Shown here piece by piece: positions 1 through 6,595 of a stretch of 10,148 nt of DNA (positions are counted from its first letter, which is position 1; the number at the start of each line of letters is the position of its first letter). A program made the position numbers and the translations under genes. The stretch is from Burkholderiales bacterium (GTDB taxonomy: Bacteria > Pseudomonadota > Gammaproteobacteria > Burkholderiales > CAIKXV01). Under the pieces are notes generated by a model, which was not told the DNA's origin, did not search any database, and worked only from the letters and a program-made list of their open reading frames with translations. The stretch is taken from NCBI GenBank assembly GCA_019751575.1, contig JAIENF010000778.1:1-10148 (forward strand), read 5' to 3'.

Positions 1-690
1 GTCGATCAGCTTCGCGACCAGGCCCGACGCCTTGACGTCCTCGATGAAGTCGCACAGGTAGGCATGGCCGGCATCCCGGCCCTTCGGCGTGCCCGCCGCC
101 TGCTGGACGGCGGCGAACTGCCCCGGCAGCAGGTGGGTGCCGGGGATCTTCTTCACGTCCTGGGTGAGCCGATCCTTCAGGCCTGCGAGCGCGTCGAACT
201 TCTCGTCGACGAACCGCTGCGCGGCGGTATCGGCGGTGTCGACGCCGGTGAGCTTCGCGTGCTTCAGGTTGGCCGTGAGCCACAGGCCGTAGGCGGCCTT
301 TGCCGGCACGACCACCGACACGCCGTCGCGATCGACATCAGCGATCGCCTTCAGCGGCGAGCCGTCGCGCACGAGGTAGGTGGCTTCGATCTCGACATAC
401 GCGGCGGAGAAATCGATCAGCACCGCGCGCGCCGGCTCCGCGCCGAGGAAGCCCACGTCCCAGATGCCCTTGTCGGCGGACTCGGCGAGCTTGCCCGGAT
501 TGGGGAACTCGACGATCTCGGTCGGCACGCCCAGCCGCCGGCCGAGTTCATGCGCGAGGTCGAGTGCCACGCCCTTGGGCGTGCCGTCGGGCTCGCGCGC
601 GGTGAGCAGGAAGTTGGAGAAGTTGATGCCGGCGCGAAGCTTGCCGGTCGGGGCCAGGTCGGCGAGTACGGCGGGGGATGCGGCGAGCAT
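1..690 (-). CDS. Family-3 ABC solute-binding protein, no signal peptide (C-terminal end cut by window edge)
   Basis: Reading the minus strand from an ATG at 690 gives 230 open codons that run off the window edge without a stop. The start has a GAGGAA Shine-Dalgarno 7 nt upstream, and no in-frame ATG, GTG or TTG lies in the 75 nt before it. The protein resembles SBP_bac_3 (amino-acid type) binding proteins: an LAPTGKLRAGINFSNF opening (residues 12-27), GTPKGVALDLAHELGRRLGV (36-55), a WDVGFLGAEPARA stretch (77-89) and the family-typical FSAAYVEIEATYLV (94-107). Members are usually about 240-260 aa, so only the last few residues should be missing. The N-terminus lacks the basic stretch and hydrophobic core of an export signal, which is odd for a periplasmic receptor; I recall homologues with the same leaderless form. 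No ABC permease or ATPase is beside it. Ligand unknown. Confidence 0.85.
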   Translation of the reverse strand, partial: MLAASPAVLADLAPTGKLRAGINFSNFLLTAREPDGTPKGVALDLAHELGRRLGVPTEIVEFPNPGKLAESADKGIWDVGFLGAEPARAVLIDFSAAYVEIEATYLVRDGSPLKAIADVDRDGVSVVVPAKAAYGLWLTANLKHAKLTGVDTADTAAQRFVDEKFDALAGLKDRLTQDVKKIPGTHLLPGQFAAVQQAAGTPKGRDAGHAYLCDFIEDVKASGLVAKLID

Positions 691-710
691 GCGTGGCTTC
701 CTCGTTGTCG

Positions 711-740
711 TTCGAAGGAGGTTACCGCGAACAGTGTAAA
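711..740 (+). promoter_or_regulatory. Weak candidate sigma70 promoter in the divergent gap
   Basis: The 72-bp gap 691-762 separates two divergent solute-binding protein genes. On the plus strand TTCGAA (711-716) and TGTAAA (735-740) are 18 bp apart, a poor but possible -35/-10 pair for the gene at 763. I see no convincing promoter for the minus-strand gene. Confidence 0.2.
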
Positions 741-762
741 AGGGGACATGGAGCGAAACTCG

Positions 763-1947
763 ATGAATCAAGAGGCGACGAACCGATCTTCCCCGCTGCG
801 CATCCTGGTCACCACGCCTTCCGCGCATCCGCCGATCGTGCAGCGAGCCAGTGCCGACCTGGGCCTGGTGATCGAAATGTCTGCACTGGACTCGCAGGAA
901 ATCGTGCGCAGGACCCGCGACGATCCCGCAAGCTTCGATCTGGTGCAGCTCGAGTACTGGATGGTGAAGGAGGTATGGCCGTCCGGCGCGCTGCAGGGGA
1001 TTCCGGCCCGGCGCCTGTCCCGCTACGACGACCTGCTGCCGCTGTTCACCGAGGGCACCGTTGATGGGCGGGCCGTCGCCCGTGCCGGTACCCCGCCGCA
1101 CAGCGTCCAGTTCGTCGACGGCGAACGCGGCCGGACGCTCGGCGGGGATGCCCGCGACCACCTGTCGCTCGCGCCGACGATCTGCAACAGTGACACGCTG
1201 GGCTGGCTTGCCGACCGGGTCCCGCGCGAGGCGACCAGTTGGGGCGACCTGCTCGACCCGGCCTTCCGGGGCCTCGTCGCCCTGGCCGATATCCCGTCGG
1301 TTGCCATCGTCGAGGCGGCGCTTGCCTGCTCCGCGCGTTCGCTGGTCACCTATTCAGATCTGGGCGACATGACCCGCGCCGAGATCGATGCGACGCTCGC
1401 GGTGCTCGTCGAGGCGCGGCGCAACGGACAGTTCCACGGACTGTGGCGCCGCTACGAGGAGTCCGTGGCCTTCATGACGAGCGGACCGGTCGCCCTGCAA
1501 TCGCTGTGGCCCCCGGCTGCCTCGGCGTTGTCGGCGCAAGGCGCGCCATTGCGCTATCGACCGTTGCGCGAAGGCGCGCGCGGCTGGGCAGGGGGGTTCG
1601 CACTGGCGGCACACCTTGCCGGCGCCAGGCGCGACGCAGCCCTGTCGTACATCGACTGGTATCACTCTGGCTGGGCTGGCGCCTACCTTTCCCGGCAAGG
1701 CTACTACTCGGCCGTCCCGATCACGGCCAGGGGCTGCCTGTCCGAGGATGAATGGGGCTTCTGGTACGACGGTGCCTGCGCGCGCGAGGACGTGCTGGAT
1801 CCGACCGGACGGCTGATGCACCGCGCTGGCGCAGCGCGCGAGGGCGGCGCATATGGCCGACGCATGGGCGAGGTCTCCTGCTGGAGTTCGCGCATGCGCG
1901 AGGATCCGTACCTGCAGCAGCAATGGCAAGCCCTCATGCATGGATGA
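763..1947 (+). CDS. PotD-like extracellular solute-binding protein without signal peptide
   Basis: A 394-aa protein resembling the spermidine/putrescine-type (SBP_bac_8/PotD-like) binding proteins. Supporting stretches are TICNSDTLGW (139-148), the typical SWGDLLDPAFRG (159-170), GPVALQSLWPP (241-251) and GWAGGFALAAHLAG (274-287), followed by a Trp/Tyr-rich C-terminal half. Start choice: ATG 763 has GGAG 9 nt upstream. An in-frame ATG at 748 would add only MERNS and has AGGGG just 2 nt away, which is too close. The same frame stays open leftwards to position 64, but that stretch is antisense to the 1-690 gene and reads as low-complexity shadow. No hydrophobic signal segment is visible at either start, so the mature location is uncertain. 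It is divergent from another leaderless binding protein gene and has no transporter subunits nearby. Possible roles are a cytoplasmic sensor or a receptor exported by an unrecognised route; the ligand is unknown. Confidence 0.8.
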   Translation: MNQEATNRSSPLRILVTTPSAHPPIVQRASADLGLVIEMSALDSQEIVRRTRDDPASFDLVQLEYWMVKEVWPSGALQGIPARRLSRYDDLLPLFTEGTVDGRAVARAGTPPHSVQFVDGERGRTLGGDARDHLSLAPTICNSDTLGWLADRVPREATSWGDLLDPAFRGLVALADIPSVAIVEAALACSARSLVTYSDLGDMTRAEIDATLAVLVEARRNGQFHGLWRRYEESVAFMTSGPVALQSLWPPAASALSAQGAPLRYRPLREGARGWAGGFALAAHLAGARRDAALSYIDWYHSGWAGAYLSRQGYYSAVPITARGCLSEDEWGFWYDGACAREDVLDPTGRLMHRAGAAREGGAYGRRMGEVSCWSSRMREDPYLQQQWQALMHG

Positions 1948-2010
1948 CCGGAGCAGCCGCGCGGACCGGCATGCTTGTTGCATTCCGGGGGGCGTGGTCA
2001 CGAGACAGGC

Positions 2011-2030
2011 GCATCAAGTCGACTTGATGC
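2011..2030. promoter_or_regulatory. Perfect 20-bp palindrome, candidate operator
   Basis: GCATCAAGTCGACTTGATGC is identical to its own reverse complement. It sits in the 105-bp gap between 1947 and the Bug gene, ending 22 bp before the ATG at 2053. There is no spacer between arms and no T-run after it, so it looks like a dimeric repressor site (GntR-, MarR- or TetR-type, for example) more than an intrinsic terminator. No regulator gene lies in the window, so the binding protein is unknown. Confidence 0.5.
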
Positions 2031-2052
2031 TTCACTTCCTCAGGAGCAAGTC

Positions 2053-3012
2053 ATGAAGCGGATCGGTCCGGTTCTCATGTTGATGTTGCTGGCGGCGCCC
2101 GCGCTGGTGCAGGCACAGGCGTGGCCGTCCCGGCCGGTGCGCTGGATCATTCCGTTCCCGCCGGGTGGCGCGTCCGACATCGTCAGCCGCATGGTGGCCA
2201 ACGACCTCGGCGTGAAGTGGGGGCAGCCCGTGGTGATCGACAACCGGCCGGGGGCCGGCGGCACCATCGCCACGGCGGACCTCGTGCGCAGTGCCGGCGA
2301 CCATACCATCATGACCGGGACGGCCGGCACCCATGGCATCGCGCCGAACCTGTATCGAAACCTCTCGTTCAACATCGAGCGCGACCTCACGCCGGTCGTG
2401 ATGATGGTTCGCGTCCCGATGGTGCTGGTGAGCAGTCCGGCGCTGGCCTCGCCGAAGATGGCGGATCTCGTGAAGGTGCTGCAGGCCAACCCGGGCAAGT
2501 ACGCGTTCGCGTCTCCCGGCAGCGGAACGCTCAACCACCTGATGGCCGAGATGTTCGTCGTTGCGGCGAAGGCGAGCGGGATGACCCATGTCCCCTACAA
2601 GGGCTCGGTCGCTGCCTATCCGGACCTTGCGTCGGGACGCACGCAGATCATGTTCGACCAGCTGGCGGGTGTCCTGCCGTTCATCCGAAAGGGGAGCCTG
2701 GTGCCCATCGCCACCTCGCATGCCTCCGCGCAGCTGCCCGACACGCCCACCATGGCCGCTGCCGGTTTCCCGGGCTTCGACCTGGCGCTGTGGGTCGGGG
2801 TCTTCGCCTCGTCGTCGATGCCGCCGGCCGTCGTCGGCAAGATCAGCAGCGACGTGGCCGAGGTGCTGAAGGCACCCGAGATGGTACGCAGGCTGGACGA
2901 GATGAGCAGCGAAGTCACCGCGATGCCGAACAAGGCGTTCGCGCCGTTCTTCCGCAGCGAACTCGTCCGCTGGCAGCAGGCGATCCGCAATGCGAAGGTG
3001 GTCATCGAATGA
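2053..3012 (+). CDS. Bug/TctC-family tripartite tricarboxylate transporter substrate-binding protein (Bug1)
   Basis: A 319-aa periplasmic receptor with AGGAG 6 nt before the ATG. The signal peptide is clear: MKR, a hydrophobic core, and likely cleavage after VQAQA (residue 23) before WPSRPVRW. Family motifs: PFPPGG at 34-39 with Asp42 in the ligand-binding first loop, NRPGAGG at 64-70, and a second binding segment around ASPGSGTLNHL. Bug proteins bind small carboxylates or other small metabolites with a Venus-flytrap fold. The commonly seen PDGYT turn after the GAGG motif is replaced here by AGDHT and the loop looks about one residue short, so ligand contacts may differ. The gene starts just after a 20-bp palindrome and is followed 16 bp later by a racemase-family gene, so the two are probably co-transcribed. 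TctA and TctB are absent. Ligand cannot be assigned. Confidence 0.93.
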   Translation: MKRIGPVLMLMLLAAPALVQAQAWPSRPVRWIIPFPPGGASDIVSRMVANDLGVKWGQPVVIDNRPGAGGTIATADLVRSAGDHTIMTGTAGTHGIAPNLYRNLSFNIERDLTPVVMMVRVPMVLVSSPALASPKMADLVKVLQANPGKYAFASPGSGTLNHLMAEMFVVAAKASGMTHVPYKGSVAAYPDLASGRTQIMFDQLAGVLPFIRKGSLVPIATSHASAQLPDTPTMAAAGFPGFDLALWVGVFASSSMPPAVVGKISSDVAEVLKAPEMVRRLDEMSSEVTAMPNKAFAPFFRSELVRWQQAIRNAKVVIE

Positions 3013-3016
3013 CGGC

Positions 3017-3022
3017 GATAAT
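3017..3022 (+). promoter_or_regulatory. Possible -10 box just before the racemase-like gene
   Basis: GATAAT lies 6 bp before the ATG at 3029. If used, transcription would begin at or next to the start codon and give a leaderless mRNA, which would fit the lack of a clear Shine-Dalgarno there. No -35 match is seen about 17 bp upstream (GAAGGT), so this is weak. Confidence 0.25.
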
Positions 3023-3028
3023 GCGCCC

Positions 3029-3814
3029 ATGCACTCACTGCTGCTGATCAACCCCAATACCTCCGTTGCCGTCACTTCGCTGGCGGCGGGGCATGTCTCG
3101 AGGATCACCGGCAGCGGCGTCCGTCTCGTCGAGTCGACCGGGCGCTTCGGCTGTGCCTACATCAGCTCGGAGCGCTGCTTCGCGGTGGCAGCCCATGCGG
3201 CGCTCGACTGCTATGCGCAGCAGGGCGCCGGCTGCGACGCGGTCCTGCTGGCCTGCTTCGGCGATCCGGGATTGCTCGCGCTGCGGGAGGTGAGCCCGGT
3301 GCCGGTGATCGGCCTCGCGGAATCCTGCATGCTCGGATCGGCGTCGCGTGCAGGCCGGTTCTCGATCGTGACCGGGGGCGCTGCATGGAAGCCCATGCTG
3401 GAGCGGCTTGCCGGTTCACTCGGCGTTGCCCAGGCGCTCGCCAGCGTTCGGACCGTGGATGTCGACGGTGGCCAGATCGCGGCCGATCCCGATGCCGCGC
3501 TGGACCGGCTGCTCGCATGCTGTCGCGCGGCCGTCGAGGAAGACGGTGCGCGGGAGGTCATCCTGGGCGGTGCCGGCCTGGCCGGGCTTGCTGCGCGCAT
3601 CCAGCCACGCTGCCCGGTGCCGTTGCTCGACAGCGTCGAGGTCGGCGCCCGGGCGGCACTCGAAAAGCTGGGCCAGGCCATCTGCGATCCGCGCGAGGCC
3701 CGGCCGTCGCCGGCCCTCACCGGGGCCGCGGAGGCCGTTGTCGCCACGACCGGACTCGATCCGGCCCTTGCGCGTCTGATGTCCGAGGGCCCGAAGACCC
3801 GCGGAAGGGGCTGA
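3029..3814 (+). CDS. Hydantoin/Asp-Glu racemase-family protein with second catalytic Cys replaced by Gly
   Basis: A 261-aa cytoplasmic protein of the Asp/Glu/hydantoin racemase superfamily. The N-terminal LLINPNTS (residues 5-12) and ACFGDPG (75-81) are hallmarks of hydantoin and allantoin racemases, and Cys76 is the first catalytic cysteine. The second motif, normally LGCAG(M), reads ILGGAGLAG (178-186), with Gly181 where the second cysteine belongs. Hydantoin racemases use two cysteines (Cys76 and Cys181 in the Sinorhizobium enzyme, from memory), so a standard two-base racemisation looks unlikely; a single-thiol isomerase, decarboxylase or lyase role is possible. Start: an in-frame ATG at 2990 lies inside the Bug gene and would add 13 implausible residues, whereas ATG 3029 opens directly into the family fold. 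No clear Shine-Dalgarno is present, so coupling to the upstream Bug gene or a leaderless start is likely. The C-terminal tail (about 248-261) is probably disordered. Confidence 0.88.
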   Translation: MHSLLLINPNTSVAVTSLAAGHVSRITGSGVRLVESTGRFGCAYISSERCFAVAAHAALDCYAQQGAGCDAVLLACFGDPGLLALREVSPVPVIGLAESCMLGSASRAGRFSIVTGGAAWKPMLERLAGSLGVAQALASVRTVDVDGGQIAADPDAALDRLLACCRAAVEEDGAREVILGGAGLAGLAARIQPRCPVPLLDSVEVGARAALEKLGQAICDPREARPSPALTGAAEAVVATTGLDPALARLMSEGPKTRGRG

Positions 3815-3825
3815 CCCGGGTCAGC
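3810..3825. terminator. 16-bp perfect palindrome spanning both convergent stop codons
   Basis: GCTGACCCGGGTCAGC is a perfect palindrome. Its left TGA (3812-3814) ends the plus-strand racemase-like gene. Its right half supplies the TGA (3823-3821) that ends the minus-strand hydroxy-acid oxidase gene. The coding regions are only 6 bp apart. It could act as a compact bidirectional terminator, but it has no T-run and a hairpin would have to sacrifice central CCGG as loop, so termination activity is uncertain. Confidence 0.35.
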
Positions 3826-5077
3826 TGGTCCGATCCTGCGCGTTGGCGACGAGGCCCGGCTCTGCCGGCACCGCCTGCAGCGGCCGACGCACATGCTTCG
3901 GCGCACGCAGCGTCGGATCGACCAGCTTCAGGTACTGCGGGCCGAGCTGCCCGAGGTGGTGCACACCGAGCAGCGCCTGCACGCGGTGGATCTCGTCGCG
4001 GAAGATCTCCAGCGCCCGCGCGGCACCGGCTTCGCCACCGGCCGCGACGCCGTACAGCGTGGCTCGGCCGACCATCACCGCATCGGCGCCGAGCGCCAGC
4101 GCCTTCACCACGTCGCTGCCGCGGCGCACGCCACTGTCCATGAAGATGGTCGCGCGACCGGCGACGGCATCGACGATCTCGGGCAGGGCCTCGATCGGCG
4201 AGATGATGCCGTCCAGGTTGCGTCCGCCGTGGTTCGACACGCCGATGCCGTCGGCACCGTGCTCGACCGCGCGCACCGCATCCGCCGGGTCGAGCACGCC
4301 CTTGACGATCAGCTTGTGCGGCCAGATCTTGCGCAGCGCGTCGAGGTCGTCCCAGTTGATCGAGTCGGAGCGCAGGCTGGAGCGGCCGACCGGGCCGGCA
4401 GTGAGCTTCGCGCGCGCGGCGGCCGGGTAGTTCGCATAGGTCGGCATGCCGCTGGTGGCGAGGTAGCGCGCCATCGTGCCGAACAGCCACTTCGGGTGCT
4501 TCATCATGTCGACCATGTTGCGGGTCGAGAAGGTGAACGGGATGGTGAAGCCGTTGCGGATGTTGTATTCGCGGTTGCCCGAGGACACGCCATCGACCGT
4601 GACGATCAGCGCCTTGTAGCCGGCATCGCGGGCGCGCATCACCAGTTCATGCGACAGCGAGCGGTCGGGCCACATGTAGAGCTGGAACCACAGGTCGCCG
4701 CCGGCTTCCTTGGCCACCTTCTCCATCGGCGTCACCGAACCGGTGGCCAGCGTGAACGGGATGCCTGCCGCGCGCGCCGCCCTGGCCAGCGCGACCTCGC
4801 CCTCGTACCACATCAGTCCCGCGACGCCGGTCGGGGCGATCGCGATCGGCATCTTGTGGTTCACGCCGAAGATCGTCGTCGCCTGGGTGCGCTTGGACAC
4901 GTCGACCAGGGTGCGCGGCTTGAACCGGATGCCGTCGAAGATCGACCGGTTGTTCTTCAGAGACACTTCGTCCTCGGTGCCACGGTCGGTGAACTCGAAC
5001 AGGCCCTTCGGCACGCGGCGCAGCGCCTGCTCGCGCAGGTCGAAGATGTTGTAGGCGTTCAGCTTGTCGTCGGCCAC
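3821..5077 (-). CDS. FMN-dependent alpha-hydroxy-acid oxidase/dehydrogenase
   Basis: A 418-aa TIM-barrel flavoprotein of the glycolate oxidase / L-lactate dehydrogenase / mandelate dehydrogenase family, which oxidises 2-hydroxy acids to 2-oxo acids. Landmarks: FQLY (131-134, Tyr134 active site), TVDGVSSGNRE (160-170, Asp162 and Arg169), KGVL (Lys259 near FMN), SNHGGRNLDG (281-290, catalytic His283 and Arg286) and MDSGVRRGSD (313-322, FMN phosphate loop). Deviations: the position of glycolate oxidase Tyr24 appears to be Phe29, and the usual HGGRQ is HGGRN. The C-terminus extends past the usual end of the family with a basic, Pro-rich tail (about 386-418). Start: GTG 5077 has GAGGAG 7 nt upstream; the frame stays open to 5425 but only as shadow of the neighbouring gene. 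It is last in the operon, 64 bp after the MmgE/PrpD gene. Exact substrate and electron acceptor are unknown. Confidence 0.93.
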   Translation of the reverse strand: MADDKLNAYNIFDLREQALRRVPKGLFEFTDRGTEDEVSLKNNRSIFDGIRFKPRTLVDVSKRTQATTIFGVNHKMPIAIAPTGVAGLMWYEGEVALARAARAAGIPFTLATGSVTPMEKVAKEAGGDLWFQLYMWPDRSLSHELVMRARDAGYKALIVTVDGVSSGNREYNIRNGFTIPFTFSTRNMVDMMKHPKWLFGTMARYLATSGMPTYANYPAAARAKLTAGPVGRSSLRSDSINWDDLDALRKIWPHKLIVKGVLDPADAVRAVEHGADGIGVSNHGGRNLDGIISPIEALPEIVDAVAGRATIFMDSGVRRGSDVVKALALGADAVMVGRATLYGVAAGGEAGAARALEIFRDEIHRVQALLGVHHLGQLGPQYLKLVDPTLRAPKHVRRPLQAVPAEPGLVANAQDRTS

Positions 5078-5084
5078 GGCGCGT

Positions 5085-5090
5085 CTCCTC
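5085..5090 (-). promoter_or_regulatory. Ribosome binding site deciding the GTG start at 5077
   Basis: On the minus strand GAGGAG ends 7 nt before GTG 5077. It supports that start over any extension of the open frame into the upstream gene. Confidence 0.7.
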
Positions 5091-5141
5091 GATGCAAAGA
5101 GGGATGGTATCGCGGAAGCCGGATGTGAGCGCCCGCTTACG

Positions 5142-6560
5142 CTACGTGGATGACAGGAGTGCCGACAGCTCGGTGGTGTCGGCCAGGTCTTCGAGCCGGT
5201 CCACGAGCGCCGCGAGCGCGGCTGCCCGTGACTGGCCCAGCACCGGCGCGGCCAGGCCGAGGAACTTGTGCCGCAGTTCATCGGCCGACATCGGATCCTC
5301 GTTGCTGCCCTTGCGGAACAGCACCTCGGTCTCGTGCCGGCAGCCGTCCCGGGTCTGCACCTGCAGCCGGCAGGCGACCCGGTAGATGCCGCCGTGGCCG
5401 TCGTACTTCGGGTCGTGTTCGACATGGATGCGGGGCAGGAAGGCCATGGTCTCCGGCGCGAACAGGCGGTCGGGCGCGAACTGGGCGGCGGTCGCTTCCC
5501 GCTCGAGCGCCATCACGGCCAGCCCGTAGCGCAGGTTCATCTGCGCCGCCAGCACGCCCTGGACCTTGTCCCGGGTGTACTCCCAGCCGCAGTGGCCGAG
5601 CGTGTTGCTGCTGACCCAGGCGGTCATGCGCTCGATCTGTCCGTGCACGAGGCCGTGCTCGCGCATGATCGTGTCGAGGGCGGTCATCGCGCTCACGCTG
5701 CCGTTCGACGCGGGCGCCGGCTTGTAGCCGACGTTCAGCAGTTCCCAGCGTTCGCCCAGCCCCGCGGTGAGCATCGTGCCATCGCACTGTGCCGGGATCG
5801 CGATGGTGCTGAGGAAGCCGCCATAAGGCTCCTCGAGCACCTGCGGGATGCCGGTGTAGCTCAGGGCGGCGAGCTTCGCGGCGTAGACGCCGCTCTGAGA
5901 TGCGCGGCCGCAATGGAAGCTCTTCGCCATCGCGCCTTCCTGCACCGCCATCAGCCCTGCCGCCTGCGAACCCGCGATGCCCAGCGCGTGCTGCATCTGC
6001 AGCGGATCCAGGCCGAGCAGCCGTCCGCCGGCCACTGCCGCAGCCAGCGCGCCGGTCGCGCCCTGGTTGTGATACCCGCGGGGGAAGATCGAGCCGCGCG
6101 CGGCCATGCCGGTGCGCAATGCGGTCTCGTAGCCGGCGACCAGGGCAGTGATGACATCGCGGCCGCTCGTCGTCGCGCCGCCGGCCTGGGCGAGGGCGAG
6201 CACCGCCGGCAGTGCGGCCGAGCCCGGGTGCAGCGTTGCCTGGATATGGATCTCGTCGAGCTGGAAGCTGTGCGCGGCGGTGGCATTGACCAGCGCCGCC
6301 ATCGACGCGCTCGCCCGCTGCGCCGTGCCCATCACGATCGCGTCGCCGCCGCTGTCTTCGCCAGCGGCCATCTGCGCGAGCATCCGCACCGACGGCTGGG
6401 TAGCGCCGAACAGGCAGCAGCCGAGGGTGTCGAGCACACAGGTCTTCATGCGTTCGACGACCTCGGGCGGCAGCCGGTCGAAGGTGAGGGCCGACGCGAA
6501 CTTCGCCTGTGCGACCGTCGCGCCCTCGGCGCCCGCGATGCCCTCGCGTGCGTGGCTCAA
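5142..6560 (-). CDS. MmgE/PrpD family protein
   Basis: A 472-aa protein spanning the whole MmgE/PrpD fold, the family of 2-methylcitrate dehydratase, cis-aconitate decarboxylase and iminodisuccinate epimerase. Seen in sequence: CVLDTLGCCLFG (41-52), LDEIHIQATLHPGSAALPA (101-119, the conserved Asp/His region), KSFHCGRASQSGV (213-225, conserved Lys/His), YKPAPASNGS (279-288, the KPYPAC-like lid segment, here without its Cys) and DPMSADELRHKF (422-433) in the C-terminal domain. Start is TTG 6560 with GGAG 7 nt upstream; no ATG or GTG alternative exists near it. It lies 31 bp after the Bug2 stop and 64 bp before the hydroxy-acid oxidase, in one operon. Together they suggest dehydration, decarboxylation or epimerisation of a branched or hydroxylated carboxylate brought in by Bug2. 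Which activity applies is not decidable from sequence. Confidence 0.92.
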   Translation of the reverse strand: MSHAREGIAGAEGATVAQAKFASALTFDRLPPEVVERMKTCVLDTLGCCLFGATQPSVRMLAQMAAGEDSGGDAIVMGTAQRASASMAALVNATAAHSFQLDEIHIQATLHPGSAALPAVLALAQAGGATTSGRDVITALVAGYETALRTGMAARGSIFPRGYHNQGATGALAAAVAGGRLLGLDPLQMQHALGIAGSQAAGLMAVQEGAMAKSFHCGRASQSGVYAAKLAALSYTGIPQVLEEPYGGFLSTIAIPAQCDGTMLTAGLGERWELLNVGYKPAPASNGSVSAMTALDTIMREHGLVHGQIERMTAWVSSNTLGHCGWEYTRDKVQGVLAAQMNLRYGLAVMALEREATAAQFAPDRLFAPETMAFLPRIHVEHDPKYDGHGGIYRVACRLQVQTRDGCRHETEVLFRKGSNEDPMSADELRHKFLGLAAPVLGQSRAAALAALVDRLEDLADTTELSALLSST

Positions 6561-6595
6561 CGGGGTGCTCCGGTGGTGGCGTGCGGACCGCTCAT
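6557..6595 (-). CDS. 12-codon mini-ORF linking Bug2 and MmgE/PrpD genes (possible coupling peptide)
   Basis: ATG 6595 overlaps the Bug2 stop (ATGA). The frame encodes MSGPHATTGAPR and its TGA (6559-6557) overlaps the TTG start of the next gene (TTGA). Such a chain could relay ribosomes from one gene to the next. No strong Shine-Dalgarno precedes it (only an AAGGCG-like stretch), and a chance frame this short is quite possible. Confidence 0.2.
   Translation of the reverse strand: MSGPHATTGAPR
6568..6571 (-). promoter_or_regulatory. Ribosome binding site deciding the TTG start at 6560
   Basis: On the minus strand GGAG lies 7 nt before TTG 6560. It is the only well-spaced Shine-Dalgarno near the beginning of the MmgE/PrpD frame and supports the rare start codon. 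Confidence 0.55.

Noticed and set aside
64..762. Open plus-strand frame continuous with the PotD-like gene, suggesting a 627-aa protein
   Set aside because: It is antisense to a well-formed solute-binding protein on the minus strand, its residues are Arg/Gly/Ala-rich and match no family, and ATG 763 has its own Shine-Dalgarno.
3893..5128. Plus-strand open frame of 411 codons opposite the hydroxy-acid oxidase
   Set aside because: Antisense shadow; all FMN-family motifs are on the minus strand.
5123..5141. Imperfect hairpin after the MmgE/PrpD stop (GTGAGC / GCTTAC)
   Set aside because: Only six pairs with an internal A-C mismatch on the transcribed strand and no T-run; too weak to call a terminator or attenuator.
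5078..5425. N-terminal extension of the hydroxy-acid oxidase frame
   Set aside because: It overlaps the MmgE/PrpD coding sequence in another frame and is not family-like; GTG 5077 has a well-placed GAGGAG.
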